This document shows, piece after piece, positions 44,012-56,689 of a DNA stretch of 64,000 nt. The DNA lies in the NCBI GenBank assembly GCA_030704615.1, contig CM060732.1, positions 13,764,001 to 13,828,000 on the forward strand, written 5' to 3'. How positions within the stretch are numbered: the stretch's first letter is position 1; each line of letters begins with the position of its first letter. This DNA comes from Takakia lepidozioides. Taxonomy: Eukaryota; Streptophyta; Takakiopsida; Takakiales; Takakiaceae. The translations under genes and the position numbers were made by a program. Under the pieces are notes generated by a model. The model was not told the origin of the DNA, did no database searches, and saw nothing but the letters and a program-made list of their open reading frames with translations.

Positions 44012-44906
44012 TGGGGACATCAACCTTGGAGCGTGGGGGAGGAAATGCATGCTTAGCCCGGTTTAGCTAGCTTAGGAATCCGATTGCAAAAACTTGTATT
44101 GTACAAAACGTGCTATAAATGAAATGGATTCCAAATGTTGTGCGTCCTATTTTGTTTACAATGGTGATGCATGGTATGGTTGGCTAGTGTGTAGAATGCA
44201 TGCTAGCTTATAAAAGTGGGAGAGGTAAATTGGGTTAATCGTGTGTTTGTGTAGTGCCGAATCGGGTGACCCCATCCAAGGGCAAGGAAACTTGCGCCTT
44301 CTTTGGGAGTTCACGTGCTGGTGCGCACCTGGCGCTGCGCGTACTATAAATGCGCTACCGAGGGGTTGCCTTGTAGTGCGGGCTAACGCGGAAGCTACGT
44401 GCTTCCGTTCACGTACTATAATCGTGTAGCCTCGGGACGAAGTCATAGTGCGGCTTCGGCGTGTTCCCGTACCTCAGGCCAGCATTCCAAGGCGACCCAA
44501 TTGTAGTGATTGGGGCGCACGGTTGGTTCAAGGTTATCTTCCTAGTCAAAGAGGGTTCCAGAACCCTTGCTCAAGGTGATGCCAAAAGCGGCATCATGAG
44601 CGGTCGCAAGCAATGTTGTTGCAGTAAGGCGATTCGATCCTCGGGGAGGATCGTTCCTTGGCCTTGAAGTAGGCCAAGAAGAGTGCACTGGGAGGAGCTT
44701 GAGAGGCTCCACCCTTGGCCGGGACTTGGAGGAAGTCGGCCGAACTAGCTAGTGGAGAGTAGAGTCAAGTGTGGGGTTTGGTTCTTTGCCATGGGACGCC
44801 ATGGTACGGAAACAAACTCCTTGATGTGGGACGCCACAACTTGGATGTTCGTTTCTACAAAATGGACAAGTCGATGAGGACATCGACTCCCTGTTGGTAG
44901 GGTGTG
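44012..44906 (+). other. 3' spacer of chromovirus copy 2
   Basis: Non-coding, about 0.9 kb, homologous to 35564-36406, with the same GTACTATAA segments. Confidence 0.7.
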
Positions 44907-45617
44907 TGTCGCGGCCTTTGCCTTGAGGGCTGGGGGTCGGGACACCTGAGGGGCTGCCCCTCTGGTGGGGCAGCGGCAGCGATAGGTATGGGGGGCTGAA
45001 GCACCCTTGAGTGCCCAGGCACTCAAGGAGCGGAGGCGCTCACTAGGCACACACCGGGTTGCGGTGGGGGTGGCTCCACAAGGGGTGGTGGTAGCTTAGC
45101 GGGACTTAGTGGGGGTGGCATAGGACTCACCATGGGGGCGGGACCTCGTGGTGGGAGTCGTGGGGAGTCTTGGGACTCATCACGGTCCATAGGGGCCGTG
45201 GTGAGTGGGCCAAGACTCACCGCGACTCATCACCGGAGTCGAGGTTTTCGTGGTGGTTCGCCATAAAATGGCATGGTTGGTTGTGAAACCCCCGCGGACA
45301 GCTACAGAAGTATATATAAGGGAGTAGGACCCCGAGAACGGTGCAAGCCCGTTGGTGACCAAAACTAGTGAGTAAGCGAGCGAGCCAGAAAGCGACCAAA
45401 GAGTGGGGAGCTGTTCCGGACTGCCATCTACCAAAGGGAATTCCACTAGGCCCAAATAGGTGGAGGTTTTAGTGGGAGAGCGAAGGGGGACCGTTATGTC
45501 CCGGTGAGCAGCCGAAGCTCCAAGTTGGCCCGGGCGGCCAGGTTGGGAGTCAGGCGCGCGCATCAAAGCGAGTAACTATGACTTGAAGGGGAGCTTACCG
45601 AAGTGAGGTGCGCGACA
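44907..45617 (+). repeat. 3' LTR of chromovirus copy 2
   Basis: TGTCGC...GCGACA, TATA box TATATATA near 45311. Confidence 0.9.
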
Positions 45618-45834
45618 GAGGCGTTGAGCAATTGATGCACGAAGGAGAAGAGGAGGAGGAGACGAGACGAGGAGAAGCGAGCTCGCCGTTCTTGGGAGAG
45701 TCAGCTTGGTCTTAGCAAGCGTGTTTCAATCTCTGACTACTCATCTACGCCGTAGTGGTTCGATCTGACAGACCAATCCGACATTACCTGACTACAGACA
45801 CAAGCAGCACACACAAGAGGTCATCGGTCAAATC

Positions 45835-46030
45835 CTCCATGGGTCAGGACAGGTCAAGGACAATGTGGTAGGGCACCTTCTTCTTCAACCTATTTCAGCC
45901 TGTGTTGCCCTCTCATCAGACTCGGCCGCAAGATGCATATTGAATTCTGTAAGTTAGGTCGTTGGGTAGATCTGTGGTGGTTTGGAGTGACTTTGGCAAG
46001 TTACTGCCAGTGTGGCAGCAGGGAAGTATC
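45835..46030. repeat. Dispersed repeat shared with 59515-59880
   Basis: CATGGGTCAGGACAGGTCAAGGACAATGTGG, CACCTTCTTCTTCA and CTCATCAGACTCG (given in pieces) recur at 59522-59660, and parts recur again at 59740-59880. The family is unknown. One copy lies inside the CACTA element and the others lie outside it. Confidence 0.7.
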
Positions 46031-46389
46031 CAAAAACATATAATAGAGGTGAGGAGAAGCTTTGGGGTGAACACTTTCCGACCCCAATGGTGGGACAATG
46101 GAGACAAAAGGCGAATGCATGTTGGACTACAGAGAGAAGCAGATGCATTTCAGATTGTGATAAGTAGGGTTGGGGTGTTTTGGGGAAGAACTCCACACCA
46201 GTATGGTTGGGGTGTTTGCTGGTAGAATTGTAGGCTGTCAGAGGCATGGATAGCTGAAGGAGCAGGGATAGAGTGTGGGTCCAGATTCATCCAAGAGGGC
46301 TGGATTTCAAGCTCCACATTACCTATGATTCCCTGTGGAAGGATAGGTACAAGAAACCTACATGGGTAGATGGTCAACTGGAAGCGGCA

Positions 46390-47640
46390 TGCTGTACTAT
46401 ATGTCATTACTGTACTATATGTCATTCCAGAGACTGTCATTGTTGGTCCATGTGTTTTACAACAACGCTATCAATATAAGACTCTTGGTTCGCATTGGAA
46501 GCTCAATCCCTGCAAGTTCATTGTGTGTGAAGCTCAAACTTGTGATTTGAAGGATCTTGTAGCCAAGTTCATTCAACCGGAAAGGAAAAAATTTGAAAGC
46601 TCCCAAATTTGATGTGGGCAAGCTTATGGAGGTAAGACTTAGCTTCCCTCCTCTAATGTAAGTGTTGGATAAGTTTCATTTAGTGTCGACCTTCACTGCA
46701 TATATTGGCTCTTTTCTTGGTTGGTTTCATATTTTCTTGGCTGGTATGCTGTTGGTTGGCTTCTTTCATTTCACGTGTGTAGTGGAAGGGGAGAAGTACT
46801 TTCCTAAGTTCTGCTGCAACAATGTCTTTTTCCAGCCTAGATGTTTTCGATGGATACAAATTGAAGTGCTTTGAATGTTGCTGCAATACTATAATAAAGT
46901 GGAGGGTGCTGAATGCAGTTGGCCTTGCTTCGTGCAGGCATAATCCAGGGAAATGTGGACATAGCTGAAACCCCATGATAGCATTTCCAGAGGACGGTGT
47001 GGATGGCCTCACAATCCAGCATGCAAAATCCATGACAATGTGGAGCTGGCTGAATGGGCAAACAGGTTAAGTGGCGAACAAGCCACGTCACTGGTACATA
47101 GTTGCATGCTTACATAGTACATGAAAGCGTACTATATGTCATTCCCAAATTGACCATGTTGGTCCATGTATTTTACAACAATGCTATCAATAAAAGACCA
47201 ATGGTTCGCATTGGAAAATCTATCCCCGTAAGTGGCTTGTGCGTGATGCTCAAACTTGTGATTTGAAGGATCTTATACCCCAGTTCATTGCAGAGGTGAT
47301 TGGAAAAGACATTGAGAAGGCAACAGCCGTTATCTATAATCTACAGATCCCCTTCAATTTGATGTGGGAAAGCCGGCTGGCTGGAGGTCTAGTCTCACTT
47401 TCACTCATCTAATGTCAGTGTTGTATCCATTGCAATGTGGAGATGTTTGAAACAACATTGGAGCATTTCCAGAGGATGGTCTGGATGGCCTTTCGTGGCG
47501 TGTGCCGAATCCATGGCAAGAAAACATTGCAGGCAGAACCCATGGCAATGGTACCAGCACGGGTTGGTCCAAAGCCAATTGCAACAACAAATGAATAAAG
47601 GGTGCTGAAAGGAAAGCACTCCATAATTGATCATAAAATC
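46390..47640. repeat. Internal duplication in the CACTA element
   Basis: Segments 46395-46590 and 47128-47300 are related (TGTACTATATGTCATTCC, TTGGTCCATGT, TTTTACAACAA, GCTCAAACTTGTGATTTGAA). Segments around 46960-47060 and 47450-47530 are related too (GCATTTCCAGAGGA). No coding function recognised; ORFs are short and not shared in frame. Confidence 0.6.
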
Positions 47641-47740
47641 CAGTGTCCAAGCATGATATCTTAATGGGAATGCGAAGGGAGTGTTACCACCTTAAACTAT
47701 CATGCATGGTCTATAACTGGAGTGCACAAATCGCGCATAT

Positions 47741-50700
47741 CTAATCTTCATCATCCTCATCTATGTCTGGGTCACTACATGTATCATTGTCTTCATCACA
47801 GACTTGATCTTGTCCAAGGGTTGGCTGAACATCATCACCACGTATACGGGGTGCTCGGAGGTACAAGGAGGCCACCTGCTCTGGAGTAACCGGTACCGCT
47901 CGGCTGCATGTTGGGCCATCAGTAACCAGAGTCTCCTCTAGTCTTTGTGGGGCTAACAATCCTTCCACTTCCGCCACATCATCATTATCAATTGATATGT
48001 GCAGACCACTCTACGTGCTCGGGGGCTCTTCTCCAGGACGACTTTCCACCCCCCGGCTCCTTCACACAATCAGAAAAAAACACTTGATCAACCTGGCCAG
48101 GAAACACAAAAGGTTGCTCAGAAGGTGGAAGCATACGGTTAAAATTGACAAGTGTGAAGCCAGCATCATCCTGCTTCATTGACATAGGTTGACGACCCAC
48201 GCGACTCGCCCGTACCCACGAACACAAAAACACTATAGGTTGTGTTTGGCCATAGTCAATTTGCAAAATCTCCCTTATAAGACCCACATATCTTGTAGGT
48301 TCCTCCATGTCATTGCCTGAATTGTTGGTAATGGGCTGGTGCTGGAAAACAGATGAGACTCCACAATCAAAAGACACCATACTTGTTGTGTTTCATGCCG
48401 GGGGATGTAACCCTGTAATGGTTACCATACGCTGTCACTCTTGAATGACAGGGCAGTAAATGATGGAGGCCTTGAAAGATCCAGTAATCCTCACGTGTTG
48501 TAGGATCAAGCCCATCTGATTGAATTGAGAGATGATCCCGTACACCTTGAGGGAGCCAAACAGCAAATGGAGGACAAGGATGCAAATCAAGGGTACTGAA
48601 TTGCCGTGGGATTGCTCATGCCTTCCAGCCCTTGCTCCTCACGAAACAAGCGTCGTCTGGCTTCTATCCGTGTGGACTCTGCTTCATATATCCTGTCACA
48701 ATCCGAGGGTCAGCCAGGAGATTGACAGAGGTGGCGTGGGAGATTTGAAAAGACGCCATATGCCAACTAATGATAAATGACTAAAACTTGGAAATCTGAA
48801 TGTCAATGAAGTAGATTTCTTACCCCAACATGACTGATAGACGAGGATGGTTCTGAATGATGTACTCATGTACAATATCACACAGGTCATTCAATTTTCG
48901 GGCTTTAGAACTTCCTTCCACAACTTCACGTTCCACAGATTCTGCCTCATCTGCATCCCACACCCTTCGTACACTTCCATCAAATCCTGCCATATACTCT
49001 GTGCAAAAACCCAATGCTTCTTCAAATTGGTATCCTTCTGCCATGCTCCCCTCGGGCCTTGCCATGTTTCTTACGTAGCCCTTCATATCTTTCATTGCCC
49101 GCTCCATGGGGTACATCCAACGAGATGCTACGGGCCCGCATAAGTACAACTCATCCACTAGGTGAACAACCAGATGTGTCATCACATCAAAAAATGATGG
49201 TGGGAACTCCTTCTCTATAAGACACAGAGTGAGAACTGCTTCAGTTCTCAATTCCTCATACTCTACAGGATTCACCACTTTTGCACACAACTTCTTAAAT
49301 ACACGACATACTCGCAAAATGGCCCTTCGAGGACCACTTGGCATGAGCCCACGGATAGCAAGCGGTATAATTTGCTGCATGAGCACATGATAGTCATGTG
49401 ATTTCATGCCAGACAACTTCTTCTTCACCACATGCTTTTTGAAAGCTGATGCGTAGCCTGTTGGCACTTTCAAGTTCTGCACAATCTCCAGAAAGACTTG
49501 TAACTCAGCCTCAGTGAGGACATAAGGGGCAGGAGGCATAATTAACGTATCTGCTCTGTCAGGATCACGTTGTAGCCACAATTCCGGGCGCATCCCAAGT
49601 AGCTCCAAATCACGGCGAACTTTCAATGTGTCTTTCTCACCAAAGATAGTTTTAATAATATTTTCAGCCAAGTTCTTCTCGCAATGCATTGCGTCAAACG
49701 TGTGGCGGATGAGGAGACCCTACAAAATGAACACATAAGCAATTGAGCATTTACTCATCACAATTTTAAACAGAAAACGCAAAAATGTACACAGCCAATT
49801 TAAAGGCCATGAAGGAATTACCTCCCAATAAGGTAAGACATATAAAATTGACAATCGCTTAACTCCATGAGTTTTTGCTGGGTCTGTCCTGCTATCTGGC
49901 GTCCCTCCGTTTTCCACCCATGCAGTGCGAGCTGTTGCAAGGTCCTTGATTTGTGTTCCAGTCTGCGTTTTTGGAGAGTTCCATGCTCAGTAGCGCCATT
50001 GAACATTCTTGACCTTCTATATGGATGATTGCGGCCAAAAATCTTCGGTGGCCTAGGAAAACAATTTTTCCACATGTGTGTAACTGCTGTGAAGTCACCC
50101 GGGTCCACAAGCTGGACAACCAGCATAACCTTTCGTCTTGACCTGAGAGCAAGCCATATGCAGGGTAGTCATGGATTGACCACATCAACACTGCCCTCAG
50201 TGTGAATTCGCGTTGACCACGAGGACGGGAAACATCATGAGCTGCAATCCCTCTCATAGTTCCAATAGCTCTTCCACTAGGGGCATCAGGTAAACATCTA
50301 CGTTGTCGAGGTAACAGACTCCTTACCAGGAATCAGTAGCGCTAACATGACAAAGAACTTTTTGGTCATTAACCACGGAGGCAGATTGTAATTGACCAAG
50401 AGAACGGGCCATGTGCTCCAACTTGTGGATTGAGCTCCGTAGGGATTTACACCGTCTAAGGCCAATCCAAATCGCAGAGATCGTGGCTCTGCAGCAAAAT
50501 CCGCAAATGTGGTGTCAATGTGTCTCCATGCTTTGCTATCAGCTGGATGTCGAACCAACCCATCCTGGCTCTTATGTCTGTCGTGCCATGTCATGAGGTT
50601 AGCGATCGATTTACATCGGTACATACGTTTCAACCTTGGAATGACAGGGAAGTGTCGCAATACTTTCTTGGGCACACTTCCACGACCTGGAATGTAACGG

Positions 50701-51878
50701 GAACTGCGGCACACTGGGCAAATGTCTACATTCTCATACTCCCCACGGAAGAGTACAACCACGCTCACAGGCATGAATCATCGTGTACTGCAATCCCATC
50801 TTGGCAATCATGGTTTTTGCTTCATAGTGAGTTTTCGGCAATGAATTCTCTTTAGGCAAAAAACTCTTACGCAACAATCCCAGAAGCTCATCCACAAATG
50901 CATTGGTGCACTTGTGGTAGTGCATGCGTTCAGCAACGTCAAAGTTGCTTGCAGCCGGCTGATGGAGCACCCTTCAAAAAGGGACATTGCGACTGTCGGA
51001 AGAGTTTATCATACTCGGGATCAACGTGCAGGTGAGCATTCTCATCAAATTCATTGTCTCCGGAATCGTCGAGATCATCGTCATGATCGGCAAATGTGTG
51101 ATCGGTTCCACATGAATGGGGTCCTCTCTGTTTGCATCTGCAAAGAGAACGCTTCCTGCAATGCACGCTGCATTTCTACCTCCAATCCACCACTCTCATC
51201 TGCGTTCTCTGTGACATTGGGCTCCCGCTGTGCCGCAGGGCCTTCGTCTTCATCATCTGAATATTCACATCCCTGCATCCCAATAGTCATCTTGTGAGTG
51301 GACCAACAACGATGTGACACTTGTTCATATTATGACATAGGAGCACGGTGACGTTGCAGTGATGCAGTCATATTTACGTATGTATCTTATGAATATACAC
51401 CCAATCAAAACACGACATTTGTAACCATTGAAGTCATAGTTGCAGTCACTTACTTAGTCATATATGACTACATGACTACACATGACCAATGAAAACACGA
51501 CATGTGCATTAATTAAAGTGATAACGGAAGTGGCGTAGTCATAGTCACGTCTGTATCTTATGACTTCTTGACTACAATCACCCAACGAAATGTCGACATG
51601 TGGAGAAGAGGATCGTTGCATTCAAAATTCAAACTAAAGTGCTGAAGGGAAAGTGGCGATCTTACCGGAAGAGAACAGCGTTGGAGAAGAGGATCCCTCC
51701 CGTGTATCATGTAATGATTCCTCACTGTTTCCAACAACAGTACTTTTCCTCCATGACACACATCGCAGTTGCATAGCATTTTTGTATGCCCATTCCTTGT
51801 GGCATAAGCTTCTTCCATTCGCCATAGACGGTCATCTATTCTACGCCTACGCATCCGTTCGCCACCTGCACTGTACAT
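47741..51878 (-). CDS. CACTA transposase, TNP2 type
   Basis: Multi-exon minus-strand gene for the catalytic transposase of the CACTA element. A first exon at about 51640-51878 has a cysteine pair (CNCDVCHGG) like the transposase-associated domain. The next exons (50298-51320) carry acidic residues and then the core: YTMIHACERGC, DICPVCRSSRY, VLRHFPVIPRLKRMY, DGLVRHPADSKAWRHID, LALDGVNPYG, PVLLVNYNLPPWL. The middle (49690-50260) contains FTLRAVLMWSIHDYPAYG and appears frame-broken or split by small introns. The DUF4218 region is in 48820-49689 (MHCEKNLAENIIKTIF to VMLG). A DUF4216-like region with LQIDYGQTQPIVFLCSWV and FVFPGQVDQVFFSD spans 47988-48380, and the acidic tail ends at 47741. Exon limits are approximate. 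It is head-to-head with the gene at 52003. Confidence 0.82.
51340..51600. promoter_or_regulatory. Cluster of CACTA subterminal-like motifs in the first TNP2 intron
   Basis: TAGTCATATATGACTACATG, CATGACTACACATGACC, GTAGTCATAGTCACG and similar copies resemble the subterminal repeats at both ends of the element. They lie between the first two TNP2 coding blocks. Confidence 0.55.
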
Positions 51879-51879
51879 G

Positions 51880-52002
51880 CTTTGAACGTCACCCCTTCCC
51901 TCTTTGCATGCTACGCACAGTGCATTGTCTCTAGTTTTGCACCAGCTGCCAATGTGCTATTTCTATATCTATAGTATACTATAAGTATCGTTTCTGAGTG
52001 TC
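51880..52002. promoter_or_regulatory. Divergent promoter region between TNP2 and the TNPA-like gene
   Basis: About 120 bp separate the two start regions. TATATCTATAGTATACTATAAG near 51965 offers TATA-like elements in both directions (longer motif given by its ends TATATC...TATAAG). Confidence 0.4.
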
Positions 52003-54900
52003 CATGGTGAAGCGGAAGGTCTTCGAAGTGACAGTCCCTCTCACTGAGTACGAGAAGTTCCGAGAGCGCCGGATTGCTGCCATAAAGGAGGTGGAAGCAA
52101 CGTTCAAGCAGTCGATAGATGGGTGAGTTTAGTTCCTGACTTTGGATACCCACCCACTAAACTTGCGATTCGCCTTATCCTCTAACCTTCCTACAGCGAT
52201 CATAAGCTTCATAGCACAAATGGGGGCGAGTAGCTGCGACTTGTACAAACAGAGAGGCAAACAACATGCAGTGAGTGACGATTAGGTTTGAGGAGGGTGT
52301 GTCATTAGGCGGGAGATGTCCGCCGTCATTCGTGGGCAGCCATTACGTCCTGGTAGGGTGCGGCTGTGGTTCAGCGTAGGCTTAAGAGTATTAGGGTATG
52401 TATGCTTGCATTTGTTTGTGATTGTTTGAGAGGGAGGTCATGGAGGTGTTTGTGCAGGCTTGCGGGAGCGAATCGCCCTCGCAAGCCACGCGCTCCGAAG
52501 GAAAAGCTAGGGATCAAGGTCCTGCAAGGCAAAGTGCCAGACTGAAGACGATGAAGACTACGATTCTGCATGAGGGCTCTTCTGAGGACGATGAGGACGA
52601 TCCACTCCTCCCACGCCAGTGCGAGGCGAGTGCGTCGTCGGCGGATGCCACGGCAAGCCGAGGAGAACATGCCCATGCTCATGTCGCAGGACAAAAACGC
52701 CCATCATCTACACTACGAACACCTTCTCCGTCTGTGAGTTATAGTTCTTCACAATGACCATGATTCAATTATGTATGTTTTTGGTAAAATCACGAAGAGA
52801 TAGGGTATGGGTAGGGTATGTCTGTCAAGACAGGAAGTTGGACAATGCAGGGGTCAGCCAAGGCACAATCACAAATGATTTCCACTAGACAAGTTGAAGT
52901 GCCAAAGGCATGATGTCAGGCCAATGTAGACTTCAGGTGTGTTCAAATTCTTTGCCCCATGAAACCAACGTCCTGGTACTAAGCTACAATGGCTACTTAT
53001 AGAGATACTTGGGTTACTTATGCACCCAGAATATCAGTAAAACTTGGAGGGATACTTCTCATGGACCCATCAGGTTTGTCCATTTGAATTCTTGCTATGG
53101 ATTTCAGGAACACCCCATACCTAAGAGGGCTCAAAATGTACTGGGAGGACATCATTGGGGCCAATCAAATTTGGGAGATTTACTGCCCAAGATCATACTG
53201 AGTTTTGGGTAATCTTGTCTTTACAAATGATATGTGCTTCCAGTTTGTTTTTGAATTCAAGGATTTGCTGCTTGCTGCCTATATGTATGTGTAATCACCC
53301 ACATTGTACTGGGGGAATTTCTTTTCAGGGCAAGCACAAGCGCACTGGATCCACGATCCCTGCTGCTAGCAATGGAGATGGCGCCCACAAGAACGCAGGA
53401 GGTGGCCCTAACTCTCCCACGTTGTGGGTTCTGTGCCACCAGTACCCCCACTTATTATGGTATGCCTCAGTACCCACAGTGGCACTCAGTATGGTCAGGG
53501 TCAATATGGTGCTCCTCCATATGGGCAGTATGGCCAGTATCCTCCTCCACCATATTTGCCACCCCTAATAGCTATGGGGGTGGCAGGCCACCGGAATATC
53601 CTCCTGCTTATGGACAGTATGGCCAGTATGGTCCTCGGCCTTCTGGCCAACAACCATGGCCACCAGTCCCTACTTGGCAGGATCCTGCTTTGAATTCTCC
53701 TGAGCGCACGGAGGTCTCTGAAGGAGGGAGGGTGCCGTTTCAAAGAATGATAGAACCAATGCTTTAAGGAGGGCTAATAGCTCAGCCAAAATTGAAGCTG
53801 CCAAGGTGAAGGAAGAGAGAATAGCTGCAGGTCTTCCTCCCACGGTGATTTTGACGAACCTCAAAGGAGCCCCGTATGGTCAGACCCGGAATGTATGGCA
53901 CGCTGCCCTTAAAGGACAGGCTTATCGCAAGCTAGATTGTTCCCTTGCCATCAACAACCAACCTGATGAAGTTGTATACGAAATCAGAGATCACCTGGCT
54001 AAGCTATTTTCTATACGCCACACAAGTTAAAAGACTTCCACCTAAAACAAACAATTGGCAGAATAATGAAGAGCCAGCGTTATGAAGCACACACGCGTGG
54101 TTGGGTGGTAAGGGGAAACCCATTACTGTATCTGACGAGGTATGGAACAAGCTTGTAAGTTACTGGCAGACAGAGGTGTTCCACAAAGTGTCGGGCAACA
54201 TGAAGAAGGCAAATGGTGCAATTCTGAATCCTACCAAGACTGGCCGTGGTGGGAAGGCAATGGTGGAAGCACGCTTGGTAAGTGGCATCATCACGACTCT
54301 GTATTTTGTTCCTCATTGAATTGCTATGTGTATATAGTCAGCCCTCACATTGCTTACTGACTTGTGGCATGGGTTTGTTTGTGGCATGGATTAATTTGTA
54401 GGAAACACTATCAGGGTGCCCTCCTACATTATATGAAATTCAAGAGGGTTCAGTGTCACGGTTGTCAGCTGGGAGTGACAGGCGGGTAAGTGTGTTTTCC
54501 ACGTTTGCTAGAGTGGTTGCTGCATCATAGGTTGCTAGGGTTTTTTTTCACGGCTTTTGGCCTGGGTTTTTCTTTCCAATGGTTGTTCATGCTAGGTTTT
54601 TTGGTTGTTGGTTTGATTCATACTTGGGCAAGTTTTCATGGATTGGCAGGAGGGAAGTCTCGCATATTCTACAGTAGTTGGCAGGATGGATGGCTTGGAC
54701 AAACTGGTGGAATCACAAGGACGTGACATGGCAGAATTAAAATTACAGATGCAGAGTATGATTGAGTACCAGAAAGCCATTGTGACCAGATTGGGGATTA
54801 ATCTACCAGGCGCAGGACCAGTGACATCTACGATGGATACGTCTGCTGTGACAGTATCAAAATGTTTTGGAATCCCAATTTCAGACGGTAACTGGTGCTC
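52003..54900 (+). CDS. TNPA/Transposase_24-like second gene of the CACTA element
   Basis: Exons visible by frame and splice signals: 52003-52122 (MVKRKVFEVTVPLTEYEKF), about 52440-52734 (Ser/acidic), 53328-53770 (a Gln/Tyr/Gly/Pro-rich tract with QYGQYG repeats, one frame break), 53770-54030 (NLKGAPYGQTRNVWHAALKG), 54101-54275 (VSDEVWNKLVSYWQTEVFHK), a short exon near 54402-54483, and 54649-54900 (a coiled-coil segment VVGRMDGLDKLVESQGRDM). The EVWNKLVSYW segment matches the plant En/Spm second-protein family, which binds subterminal repeats and assists transposition. Low-complexity QYG repeats at the N terminus could drive self-association. A frame break near 55040 separates it from the phosphatase gene, so the two may once have been one transcript. 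Confidence 0.6.
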
Positions 54901-55042
54901 ACTCTAAACCCTTATGTCTTCCTGTCACTGATGATCTTTTGAATTTGACCGAGCAGCAGCAGGATACAGGGAAGGCCAGCTGTGAGGTACACGTGGAAAT
55001 TCAGCCCTTGCCACGTACAAAGGCAGTAGCAGTCCAGGGGCA

Positions 55043-56247
55043 ATGGTGACAGAGCCGCCGGGCACACCGGATTCTGGTATGCAGGTATGTGGGAGTTTAA
55101 ATGGGGAGGAAGATGCAGACGGGGACAAAACAAACAAGCAGGTTGCTTTAATTTCTCCTGCTCACATGTTGAAGCCAAATGTCAGTTTACTTCCTGGACC
55201 AACGAGGAAGCATTTACTAATTCTGGACTTAAATGGTCTGTTATGTGAATCTTTTCATTCTGCTAATGGGCCTGCATCCCTTCCCAAAGGTTTTGTGGGG
55301 AAGATGTGTGGCAAGAAGATGGTAGTTTTGAGACCACGCTGTTATGACTTTTTGCAAAAGTGTTTTGAACACTTTGAGGTGGCGGTGTGGTCTTGTTGCC
55401 AAGCTCGCAACTTCTTCCCAATGGTGGACTATATTTTTGCAGCCCACACTAACCTGGTTTTCCAGTGGGATGCCCTTCACTGTGACGAGGATCCAGTCCT
55501 CCCATGCCGTAAGGGGTCTGATTCAAAGCCATTATATTTCAAGAACTTGTCTACAGTGTGGGCAGACTGGCCAGAATGGACTTATGAGGACACTGTTCTT
55601 GTTGACGACACACCAAGAAAGGCGCAAACAATCCTCCCTTCAGTGGGATTTTTCCAGAGCCATGGAAGGTGCAACCAGATTCACAACTGATGAGTATCTA
55701 ACAGAGGTGTTGTGGCTTTCTTGTGGAAGGCATCGAAAGCTGCCAGTATTCCCAAGTTTTTGGAGTCTCAGCCTGTTTTCGGACAACAACCATACAACAC
55801 TGCTACTGTGAAGGTACAAACATTCTGACAGTGCTCCAGAGGCTACAATTTTGTGGGTTCATTCATTGCATTGCTTTCCTGGATGCTTCTCCTCGGTTGC
55901 TTGATTAATGCTAGGTTTTCTTTGCAGCTTTTCATGTTGGCTTTTTTTGTTTGATTCATACTTGGATTTTGTTTCTATTCACTATTCCTGTTTGCTCATT
56001 GCTTTCATGGTTGTTCTCTGGTCTGTGACACAGGAACTTGTGACAAACAAAGGTGTTTGTGGTGGGTTACGGGTACCCTGCTGTGCCCCTTGATTATGCC
56101 TGTGTGTATCAAAGAGGCATGTGTCATAACACCCCTCTACCATATGTGAATGGTGTTAGGAAACAAACCGAGTTGGGGCAGGTGGTTGGCCAGACAACAC
56201 TTTGGAGTCTAAAGTTACTGAAACTTATGGAGCTGCGGAAGGGATAG
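55043..56247 (+). pseudogene. FCP1/NIF-type phosphatase gene carried by the CACTA element
   Basis: The open frame 55043-55690 contains a HAD-family FCP1 homology domain: KHLLILDLNGLLCESF (nucleophile Asp kept; the second Asp of the usual DxDx motif is Asn, as in many plant members), VVLRPRCYDFLQKCFEHFEV, AVWSCCQARNF, and TVLVDDTPRKAQ with the late acidic pair. The frame then shifts by one base near 55655 (a proline/Trp segment PEPWKVQPDSQL follows in the next frame). It shifts again near 55700 into VVAFLWKASKAASIPKFLE, which is the expected family C terminus. So the domain is complete in content but broken in frame. Related host proteins dephosphorylate proteins such as the RNA polymerase II tail. 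Its place between the TNPA-like gene and the right end suggests capture by the transposon. A last open segment ends at 56247. Confidence 0.75.
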
Positions 56248-56689
56248 TCAGTATTGCATTGTTTAACAGAGTTCTTGATTCTAATAGCACTAGAACATAC
56301 TAGCTACAACAATTCAGCCCATGTGTGGGCTTGCTTGTTTTTGGCTGGGCCTTTTGAGGCATGGATTTTTTGACCTTGTGGCTTTTGAGGTGTCCATTGG
56401 GACATTGGTCTCATTTGGATTTTTGTAATGTGATTTATAGGGCTTGTATTGCCGTGTAGTTGACTATTTTCATTCTCCTTGTGGTTGATAGTATGCAGGA
56501 GGGATCCATTCTGTTTTCATGTTGGAATTTCACCATGTAATGAAGATTTTAAATCATTTAATTCACTTTCATTTTAAATAATAATACCATTAAAAAAAAT
56601 CCAAGGCTGCAATCTCCTTGTTCTTTTAAATATTAAATGAAAACTAAAAAATAAAATATGAACATTAAAAATATAAACTTTCGGAAAAC

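Larger units (their letters stand above)
38718..45617 (+). mobile_element. Complete Ty3/gypsy chromovirus, copy 2, nested in the CACTA element
   Basis: Same family as 30089-37154. The target duplication GAGGC lies at 38713-38717 and 45618-45622. LTRs are 724 bp (38718-39441) and 711 bp (44907-45617). All domains are present in the same order. Indels relative to copy 1 are mostly one base in short homopolymers, in different places in the two copies. Confidence 0.95.
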
